A DNA stretch of 5,062 bases from Bauldia sp. GTDB taxonomy: Bacteria > Pseudomonadota > Alphaproteobacteria > Rhizobiales > Kaistiaceae. Location: NCBI GenBank assembly GCA_020442095.1, contig JAGRKY010000445.1:1-5062 (forward strand), read 5' to 3'. The notes under the pieces were generated by a model. The model was not told the DNA's origin and searched no databases. It saw nothing but the letters and a program-made list of their open reading frames with translations. Below, piece by piece: positions 1 through 5,062 of the stretch; positions within the stretch are counted from its first letter, which is position 1; every line of letters begins with the position of its first letter. Position numbers and translations under genes: made by a program.

Positions 1-123
1 CGCGGCACGATGAACAAGATCGCCGACGGCGAATCCTACCGCATGCCCGCGACGATCGACGATCCGGTCGTCCTCGACGAGATCGCCGAGGCGCTACGCG
101 GCCGTATCAAGGCGCCGGGCTAG
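1..123 (+). CDS. 3' end of an unrecognised gene (C-terminal 40 residues)
   Basis: An open frame runs from the first base of the window to a TAG stop at 121-123 and encodes 40 residues ending RGRIKAPG. The peptide is mixed and soluble-looking (TMNKIADGESYRMPATIDDP, then an amphipathic VVLDEIAEALRGRIK helix), which fits the end of a globular cytoplasmic enzyme. I do not recognise the family. An ATG at 10-12 is in frame, but the frame is open upstream of it, so this is more likely an internal Met in a longer gene. The gene converges on the regulator gene and ends 36 bases from that gene's stop, so it is not part of the transporter operon. Coding status is inferred from the open frame, the sensible composition and the lack of a competing gene. 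Confidence 0.55.
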   Translation, partial: RGTMNKIADGESYRMPATIDDPVVLDEIAEALRGRIKAPG

Positions 124-142
124 GATGCGCGGGCGGTCCTCC

Positions 143-156
143 CGGCCAGCCGGCCG
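143..156. terminator. Weak GC hairpin between two convergent genes
   Basis: The 36-base gap between the convergent stops at 123 and 160 holds a short inverted repeat, CGGCC (143-147), loop AGCC, GGCCG (152-156). It is the only hairpin I see there. The position suits a bidirectional terminator, but the stem is only 5 bp and there is no T-run after it on either strand. Such stems are also common by chance in GC-rich DNA. Low confidence. Confidence 0.2.
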
Positions 157-159
157 AAT

Positions 160-1989
160 TCAGTAATGCCCGTTGGCGCGCATCAGCGCGTCGCTGCGGT
201 TCTGGGCGGCGACCAGCGCATCGTCGATCGACTTCTGGCAGCGCAGCATCGCGTGCATCTCCTCGCCGACGATGGCGATGACTTCCGATATCTCGGGCAC
301 CGGCGGGCGCGGCCAGGTCTGGAGGCAGCCCTTGCGGGCCATGGCGTCGACCGCCGGGATGATCGGCGACACGGCGCGCACGTCGGGATCGCTGCTGACG
401 CTGTAGCGCGGACTGACGACGCTGCCGTTCGAAATGTAGAGCTTCGCGGCGCTCGGCGAGGTCAGCGACCGGATCGCCGCCCATGTCGCCATCACGCGAT
501 CCGGCGAAAGGTTCGCCGGCATCGCCAGGGCATAGCCGCCGACCGGCGCCACCGGCCGTCCATGGGGGCCGACCGGATGAGGCAGATAGTCGGTCTTGCC
601 ATGCGCGGGCGACCGCGGGTCGAGCTCGAACAACGGCGCGAGCAGCGTGTAGCAATAGGCCAGGCCGACGATGCCATTCGCATAGGCGACCGCCCGTTCG
701 TACCATGACATCGAGAGGATCGACGGCGGCGAATAGTCGAGCAATTCCATAAGGTACTCGGCCGTTCCTCGCGCGGCATCGGAGAGGAACATCGGCCGCA
801 TCTCCTCGCCCTGCGGATCGTCAGCGTCGAATCCGGCGCCGGTCGCCCGAAGGTTGATGAATGGCTGGCCGAAGGCGCCCATGATCATCAGGAAGGAATG
901 GCCCAGCGGCGTTCCCCGCGCCGCATTCCAGGCGATGCCGTAGCGTCCCTTGACCGGCGCGTGGAGCCGCCGTGCGGCGTCGATGACGCTCTCCGTCGTC
1001 GCCGGTTCCGCCAGCCCCGCCTCCGAGAAGAGGTCGGTGCGATAGACCAGCAGCTCAGGCGTCGTCTGGACCGGAACCCCGTAATAGGCGCCGCGGTGCC
1101 GGGTGCTCGCCACCGCCGCCGGATGGAAATCCGAAAGGTCGAAGCCGGTCTCCCGCATCAGCGCGTCGAGCGGCTGCAGCGCCCCGTTCGACGCAAGCTC
1201 GCCGAACCACGGCAGGTCGCAGGCGACGATGTCGTAGCGCGAGACCTTGAGCGCGCCATTCTCCAGGATCTCGTTCCGCAACCGGTCGATCGACAATGCC
1301 CGGTTCTGGATGCCGGTGCCGAAGATGTTCTGGAAATGCTTCTTCAGTGCATGCATCGCCATGAAGGTCGGGTCGGCATGGACGAGCACCCTGAGGTCGC
1401 CCGACAAATGCAGCTTGTCGTCGAGCGCGGCCTGCAGAGGCAGCACGTTGCCGTCGTTATACGATGCGCCGAAGAAATAGCCGGAGGGCGCGAGCATCGC
1501 GTCGTCCGGCTCGAAATTGGCGGCAAGCAGCGCCCGGGTCCGACGGGCATATTCCTGCCAGCGTTCGAGCAGCGCGGGCGACGGATGCAGCGAGAAGGAT
1601 TTGCCGGTCGCCGTCCGCGGCCGTCTGACGATCAGGCCGCGGGCCTGGCAATCGGCGATGGCGCGGAGCGCCGTCCCGTAGGACATGCCCGATGCCGCGG
1701 CGAGCGACGAGCTGGTCATCATCTTGCCGTTCAGGTGGTTGCGCACCAGGCAGGCGAGCATCCGCACCTCGCGGCCCCCCGGCCGGATGTCGAGGGCGGC
1801 TTCGGTCTCGTCTTCGAGCTGTTCGATGAAATCGATGAACTGGACCAGACGCGAGTTGGGCAGGCCGACGTCGCGCGGCAGATGGCGCGTCTCGTAGGGC
1901 CCCTCGGGCGTCCTGCCACCCGGCCCGCGCTCCGTCGGGAGCGCAGTGCCGGAAGTATCGGTCCTGGATGCGGTCGCGCGCGTGGACAA
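160..1989 (-). CDS. Winged-helix DNA-binding domain fused to a family 1 solute-binding-protein-like sensor; probable cytoplasmic transcriptional regulator
   Basis: The product has 609 residues. Residues 1-45 are polar, rich in Arg, Pro, Thr and Gly, and probably disordered. Residues about 72-137 look like a winged helix: a helix around REVRMLACLVRNHLNG, a helix-turn-helix at TSSSLAAASGMSYGTALRAI, and a basic wing around VRRPRTATGKSF. A helical linker follows (138-157). Residues about 197-605 follow the family 1 extracellular solute-binding-protein pattern: a first strand and helix (DLRVLVHADPTFMAMHALKK), YDIVACDLPWFGELASNGAL, GAYYGVPVQTTPELLVYRTD followed by LFSEAGLAEPATTESV, and the C-terminal PEISEVI...Al-helix ending. 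Aromatic residues that could stack on a sugar include W261, W354, W429 and Y430. There is no signal peptide, lipobox or membrane segment, so the protein should be cytoplasmic. It lies downstream of three transporter genes on the same strand, which suggests it regulates them. The start is TTG at 1989-1987, the only usual start codon between the upstream stop and Met77, with no good ribosome binding site. The fusion is seen in the sequence; the regulatory role is inferred. Confidence 0.85.
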   Translation of the reverse strand: MSTRATASRTDTSGTALPTERGPGGRTPEGPYETRHLPRDVGLPNSRLVQFIDFIEQLEDETEAALDIRPGGREVRMLACLVRNHLNGKMMTSSSLAAASGMSYGTALRAIADCQARGLIVRRPRTATGKSFSLHPSPALLERWQEYARRTRALLAANFEPDDAMLAPSGYFFGASYNDGNVLPLQAALDDKLHLSGDLRVLVHADPTFMAMHALKKHFQNIFGTGIQNRALSIDRLRNEILENGALKVSRYDIVACDLPWFGELASNGALQPLDALMRETGFDLSDFHPAAVASTRHRGAYYGVPVQTTPELLVYRTDLFSEAGLAEPATTESVIDAARRLHAPVKGRYGIAWNAARGTPLGHSFLMIMGAFGQPFINLRATGAGFDADDPQGEEMRPMFLSDAARGTAEYLMELLDYSPPSILSMSWYERAVAYANGIVGLAYCYTLLAPLFELDPRSPAHGKTDYLPHPVGPHGRPVAPVGGYALAMPANLSPDRVMATWAAIRSLTSPSAAKLYISNGSVVSPRYSVSSDPDVRAVSPIIPAVDAMARKGCLQTWPRPPVPEISEVIAIVGEEMHAMLRCQKSIDDALVAAQNRSDALMRANGHY

Positions 1990-2039
1990 TGCAGGACACC
2001 CGTTTAGGAGGCAGACCGTCCTTCGTTATTCGCGTTTTG

Positions 2040-2070
2040 GACCGGACGGCAACGAATGTCCATTCCGGTC
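2040..2070. promoter_or_regulatory. Inverted repeat at the permease-regulator junction
   Basis: The 79 bases between the permease stop (2069-2071) and the regulator start (1989) are the only sizeable gap within the minus-strand gene set. An inverted repeat, GACCGGA (2040-2046) and TCCGGTC (2064-2070), overlaps the permease stop codon, with a 17-base spacer. A second, overlapping pair, CCGTCC (2016-2021) and GGACGG (2044-2049), would compete with it. No T-run follows on the minus strand, so it is not a convincing intrinsic terminator. I see no clear sigma-70 promoter. It could be an operator, an attenuating hairpin or chance. Confidence 0.25.
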
Positions 2071-3139
2071 ACGATGGCGCCGGCCGTGCGCCGAGCACCT
2101 CCCGCTTCCTGGCGAGAAGCGCGACCTTGCGCTCGTCGACCGCGGCGAGCACCGCCTTCCGCCGCTGTCTCGCGTCGAAGAGCCGCGAGCCGGTCTGGAA
2201 CATGATGACGATGATCAGCAAGACGCCGAGATAGAGCTGCACCTGATAGGCCGGGGTCACGTTGAAGACGAGCCCGGTATTCAGGAAATTCACGGTCAGC
2301 GTTCCGATCACCGCGCCGATGACGCCACCCTTGCCGCCGAGGATCGAGACCCCGCCGATGAATGCCGCGACCGTGCCGGCAAGCAGCAGATACTGGAGCC
2401 CGAGCGCCTGCGCGGTTCCGGAACGCAGGCCGATGATCGCGCCGCCGAGGCCGGCGCAGAAGCCGGAAATGGCGAAGACGATGATCATCGGCCGCTTGAG
2501 GTTGACGCCCGCGGCAAGCGCCTCCTTCCGCGCCCCGCCGACCGCATAGATCTCGCGGCCGTATTTCGTATAGGCGATGAAGATGCCGATGACGATGTAG
2601 ACGGCGATGACCAGCAGGCTTGCCGGCGAGAAATAGCCGAGCATCTTGGTCTGGATGAAGTCCGGCACCTCGAACTCGGTCAGCATCACCGTCTTCTCTT
2701 CGGCGGCGAAGAGCGCGACGCCCCTCAGCAGCATCAGCGTCCCGACGGTGAGGACGATCGCCCGCACCCTGAGATAGGCGATGAAATAGCCCTGGATGAT
2801 GCCTATCGACGTCGAGATCACCAGGCCGATGCCGAGCGCCGTGAAGGTGCCGAGCGAGTCGTTGAAGCGGACGACGATCACCGCCGTCAGCGCCGCGTTG
2901 GAGCCGATCGACAGGTCGATCTCGCCGGCGATGATGCAGAGCGTCAGCGCCAGCGACACGAGGCCGAGCACCGCGAAGCGCTCCATGATCGCAAACGTCG
3001 TGTTGTGCGTCATGAAGAGGTCGTTGGTGACGGCGAAATAGCCGTAGACGCAGACCGCGAGCAGGATCGCGAAGGCGAGGTCCGGGTTGCTGGCGACCCG
3101 GTCGCGCAGGCGGTCGAGGAATGTGGTGGAGCCGTTCAT
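2069..3139 (-). CDS. RbsC-type (CUT2) sugar ABC transporter permease, second subunit
   Basis: The product is a 356-residue inner-membrane protein of the BPD_transp_2 family (ribose/xylose/AI-2 type permeases). It forms half of the channel and contacts the double ATPase. It has a short cytoplasmic N-terminus, a first membrane segment at about 21-38, and the conserved family motif LCIIAGEIDLSIGS (67-80), followed by further hydrophobic segments. LTVGTLMLLRGVALF (130-144) is also typical. GREIYAVGGARKEALAAGV (194-212) is the cytoplasmic coupling loop that docks on the ATPase. The last membrane segment ends near 315. It is followed by a basic tail of about 40 residues, longer than usual for RbsC-like proteins. 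The ATG start at 3139 has an AGGAG site 7 bases upstream that abuts the stop of the preceding permease gene, 4 bases away, so the two are translationally coupled. Family assignment is firm; the substrate is not predictable. Confidence 0.95.
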   Translation of the reverse strand: MNGSTTFLDRLRDRVASNPDLAFAILLAVCVYGYFAVTNDLFMTHNTTFAIMERFAVLGLVSLALTLCIIAGEIDLSIGSNAALTAVIVVRFNDSLGTFTALGIGLVISTSIGIIQGYFIAYLRVRAIVLTVGTLMLLRGVALFAAEEKTVMLTEFEVPDFIQTKMLGYFSPASLLVIAVYIVIGIFIAYTKYGREIYAVGGARKEALAAGVNLKRPMIIVFAISGFCAGLGGAIIGLRSGTAQALGLQYLLLAGTVAAFIGGVSILGGKGGVIGAVIGTLTVNFLNTGLVFNVTPAYQVQLYLGVLLIIVIMFQTGSRLFDARQRRKAVLAAVDERKVALLARKREVLGARPAPS

Positions 3140-3143
3140 CGCC

Positions 3144-4169
3144 CTACTCCTGCGCCCGCGAGCCCTTGCGGGCGAGTGAGAAGACGATGATCGAGAAGAC
3201 GATCATCAGGCCGACCGCCAGCACTCGCGGTCCGCTGTTGAAGCCCCTCAGCACCATCATGTTGTCGATCACCGAGATGAAGATCGCCCCGAGGCTGGTC
3301 CGCAGCGTCGAGCCGTAGCCGCCCATGATCGAGTTGCCGCCGACCATCACCGTCGCGATGACCAGGATGGTCATGTCGCCGCTCGAGCCGAACTCGGAGG
3401 AGAAGTAGTTCGCCTGGGCGCTCGAGATCTGCGCCGCGAAGGCGACGGCGACGAAGCCGGCGCAGACCGAGGCGATGATGCAGACCTTGATCGCCATCGA
3501 CAGGTTCTCGTGGCCGGTGGCGCGCGCCGCGGCGCGGTTGGCGCCGATCAGGTAGACCTTCCGGCCGAAATTCGTGTAGCGCAGCACGATCTCGGCGACG
3601 ACAGCTATCAGGATGAAGGCGATGGTGATGTTGGGCAGCCCGAGGAATGAGCCGGTGCCCAGCCATTCCGCGTCGTTCGGCCGGCGGAAGGAGACGACGA
3701 GGTTGTCGCTCCACCACGAGGCGAGGCCGTAGAACAGCCCGGCGGCGCCGAGCGTCACCACTATCGGATTGCCGCCGAGGCCGATCAGCAGCCCCTGCAC
3801 CGCTCCGGCGATGACGGCGACGGCCAGTGTCGCCAGCAGCGACAGCTCGAAGCCGTATTCGTTCGACATCCCCATCGCGAAGGTGATGATGCAGAGCGCC
3901 GCCGTCTCCTTCATCGACAGCAGGAAGAAGTTGCCCGACAGCGTCACGAAGGTCAGCCCGATCCCCATGATGCCGACCAGCGCCGCATCGCGGATGATCG
4001 TCTTGAAGTTGAAGATGGACAGGAAGTTGTCGGTCGTCACCGCGCCATAGACGAAGACGATGACAAACAGCGCCACCAGTGCATAGACGATCGGATTGGC
4101 TTGCCGTTCGACCCAGGCCGCGACCTTGGGAGGAACGAGGGAGCGGCCGAATTGTGCCAGCGCCTCCAT
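3144..4169 (-). CDS. RbsC-type (CUT2) sugar ABC transporter permease, first subunit
   Basis: The product is a 341-residue inner-membrane protein of the BPD_transp_2 family and the partner of the permease encoded downstream. Residues 25-46 form the first membrane segment. ALVGIMGIGLTFVTLSGNFF (63-82) covers the region where the family normally has GGIDLSVG, but here it reads SGNFFLLSMKE, so this subunit is divergent at its most conserved site. GRKVYLIGANRAAARATG (202-219) is a well-preserved ATPase-coupling loop. Later segments include TILVIATVMVGGNSIMGG (267-284), and the protein ends shortly after the last segment in a basic KGSRAQE. Two ATGs are possible: 4175 and 4169. The GAGG at 4182-4179 is only 3 bases from the first and 9 from the second, so I prefer 4169; 4175 would add two residues. 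The frame stays open further upstream, to about 4460, but that stretch overlaps the ATPase gene and is not real coding. Substrate unknown. Confidence 0.93.
   Translation of the reverse strand: MEALAQFGRSLVPPKVAAWVERQANPIVYALVALFVIVFVYGAVTTDNFLSIFNFKTIIRDAALVGIMGIGLTFVTLSGNFFLLSMKETAALCIITFAMGMSNEYGFELSLLATLAVAVIAGAVQGLLIGLGGNPIVVTLGAAGLFYGLASWWSDNLVVSFRRPNDAEWLGTGSFLGLPNITIAFILIAVVAEIVLRYTNFGRKVYLIGANRAAARATGHENLSMAIKVCIIASVCAGFVAVAFAAQISSAQANYFSSEFGSSGDMTILVIATVMVGGNSIMGGYGSTLRTSLGAIFISVIDNMMVLRGFNSGPRVLAVGLMIVFSIIVFSLARKGSRAQE
3147..3151 (-). promoter_or_regulatory. Ribosome binding site of the second permease gene
   Basis: The minus strand reads AGGAG 7 bases before the ATG at 3139. The site lies in the last codons of the upstream permease gene, directly before its TAG stop (3144-3146). 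This fixes the start and indicates termination-reinitiation coupling between the two permeases, as expected for subunits needed in equal amounts. Confidence 0.8.
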
Positions 4170-4178
4170 GATCATGGG

Positions 4179-4182
4179 CCTC
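4179..4182 (-). promoter_or_regulatory. Ribosome binding site of the first permease gene, overlapping the ATPase stop
   Basis: GAGG on the minus strand overlaps the TGA stop of the ATPase gene (4181-4183). Its spacing (9 bases to the ATG at 4169, 3 bases to the ATG at 4175) favours the shorter permease. The overlap suggests translational coupling of ATPase and permease. The motif is short, so confidence is moderate. Confidence 0.55.
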
Positions 4183-5062
4183 AGAGGTTGGTCTCGTTGA
4201 AGGGATCGGTGATTTCTTTGAGGATGCCGGCGGTGGTGATCCCTGCGAGATCGAAACCGCCGATCATCATGCCGCGATAGAAGGTGATCACCCGGTCGGG
4301 CAGATAGGTGATTTCCTGCATGTCGGTGGAGGCGAAGACGATCGCCGCCCCGTCGTCGGCGAGTTCCCGGAGCTTGCGGTAGATTTCCGCCTTGGCGCCG
4401 ACATCGACGCCGCGGGTCGGCTCGTTGACGAGGATCACCCTGGGCGTGATCGCCAGCCACTTGCCGAGCGCCACCTTCTGCTGGTTGCCGCCGGACAGCA
4501 CCCCCGCTTCCGCGCCGAGCCGCGCTGTGTCGACGGTGAACTTGTCGGCGAGGTCGTGGGCGACCTTCTGTTCCCTCCCCCCGAAGTTCCAGCCGAAGCG
4601 CGAGACGGTTTCGAGCGCCGGCGAGGTCAGGTTCTCGCGGATCGGGCGGCCGAGGAACAGGCCGTCATACTTCCGGTCGTCGGAGCAATAGCCGATCTTG
4701 CGGCGGATCGCGGCGGAGGGCTTGCGCGGCAGCGCGCTCTCGCCGCCGAAATCCATGGTGCCGGAGCGCGTCCGGTGGGCGCCGGCCATCGCCGCCAGGA
4801 TCTCGCCGGTACCGCTGCCGAGCTGGCCGGCAAGGCCGAGGATCTCGCCGCTATAGACGTCGAAGCTCACCGGTTCGAGCATGCCGTCCGGCCACAGGTC
4901 GCGCACCGACAAGAGCAGCTCGCGCTTGTGGACCGCCTGGCGCTCGGGGAACATGTTCTCCAGCGTCCGGCCGAGCATCAGCTCGACCAGCGAATTGACG
5001 TTGAGTTCCGACGCCCGGCGCGGCGCCTGATTCTCGCCGTCGCGCAGCACCGTGATCCGGTC
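4181..5062 (-). CDS. RbsA/MglA-type sugar ABC transporter ATP-binding protein, C-terminal part (5' end outside window)
   Basis: The visible 293 residues are the end of a double-domain ATPase (the family is usually about 500 residues) that sits on the cytoplasmic face and powers the two permeases. It opens with DRITVLRDGE (1-10), the end of the first nucleotide-binding domain, so the gene continues beyond the window; the GTG at 5050 inside this motif is not a real start. After the family's LVELMLGRTLENMFP linker (25-39) comes the second domain. Its Walker A region reads GQLGSGTGE (79-87) without the usual Lys, as is common in second domains of this family. SDDRKYDGLFLGRPIRENL (127-145) is the family's typical EDRK..G segment. 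The signature LSGGNQQK (189-196) is intact. Walker B reads VILVNEPTRGVDVGAK (209-224), with Asn213 in place of the usual Asp. The switch region is around ASTDMQEI (244-251), which lacks a canonical His. The gene ends 11 bases before the first permease. Confidence 0.95.
   Translation of the reverse strand, partial: DRITVLRDGENQAPRRASELNVNSLVELMLGRTLENMFPERQAVHKRELLLSVRDLWPDGMLEPVSFDVYSGEILGLAGQLGSGTGEILAAMAGAHRTRSGTMDFGGESALPRKPSAAIRRKIGYCSDDRKYDGLFLGRPIRENLTSPALETVSRFGWNFGGREQKVAHDLADKFTVDTARLGAEAGVLSGGNQQKVALGKWLAITPRVILVNEPTRGVDVGAKAEIYRKLRELADDGAAIVFASTDMQEITYLPDRVITFYRGMMIGGFDLAGITTAGILKEITDPFNETNL

Noticed and set aside
1457..1999. Minus-strand open frame starting at a GTG at 1999, overlapping the regulator N-terminus in another frame
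   Set aside because: The product is Arg/Ala/Pro-rich without domain features, whereas the regulator frame shows a coherent winged-helix domain over the same bases.
898..2007. A 369-codon open frame on the + strand opposite the regulator gene
   Set aside because: The composition is Arg-rich and low in complexity with no recognisable domain; it is explained by third-position GC bias of the regulator gene.
2006..2011. A perfect AGGAGG on the + strand in the gap between permease and regulator
   Set aside because: No start codon follows at a workable distance on the + strand and no credible + strand gene begins there, so it is probably chance.
1946..3190. A 414-codon open frame on the + strand opposite the second permease gene
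   Set aside because: Its product is an implausible run of Asp, Arg, His and Glu, the usual mirror of a GC-rich membrane-protein gene. The opposite strand has a clear permease with a good ribosome binding site.
4176..4460. Extension of the first permease frame upstream to about 4460
   Set aside because: This part overlaps the conserved end of the ATPase gene (signature and Walker B region) in another frame, and its product is Arg/His-rich without membrane segments.
5048..5050. GTG at 5050 as the start of a short single-domain ATPase
   Set aside because: It falls inside the conserved DRITVLRDG motif at the end of the first ATPase domain, so the gene clearly continues past the window edge.

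Overview
The window is GC-rich, with strong G/C bias at third codon positions, and carries a tightly packed sugar-type ABC transporter operon. Together with the protein sequences this suggests an alphaproteobacterium, probably of the Rhizobiales. That is an inference from style, not from a marker gene.

Layout. Bases 1-123 (+ strand) are the 3' end of an unrecognised gene that converges on the rest. Everything else is on the minus strand and is read from high to low coordinates. It begins with the C-terminal half of an RbsA/MglA-type double ATPase (4181-5062, 5' end outside the window). Two different RbsC-type permeases follow (3144-4169 and 2069-3139). A 79-base gap then leads to a 609-codon gene (160-1989). 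The ATPase and first permease are 11 bases apart and the two permeases 4 bases apart, so these three are almost certainly co-transcribed and translationally coupled. The last gene is probably in the same transcript, but it has a TTG start and no clear ribosome binding site.

How the genes work together. The ATPase and two permeases form the membrane core of a CUT2-type importer with a heterodimeric channel. No periplasmic binding protein for it is in the window; it may lie beyond base 5062. The last gene is the unusual one. It encodes a winged-helix DNA-binding domain followed by a complete domain resembling a family 1 extracellular solute-binding protein (MalE/UgpB/SmoE type), with no signal peptide or membrane segment. 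The most economical reading is a cytoplasmic one-component regulator that uses a solute-binding-protein fold as ligand sensor and controls the transporter beside it. The sensor's binding-protein class is not the class CUT2 transporters use, so it was not simply derived from the transporter's own receptor. The transported sugar or polyol cannot be named from this window.
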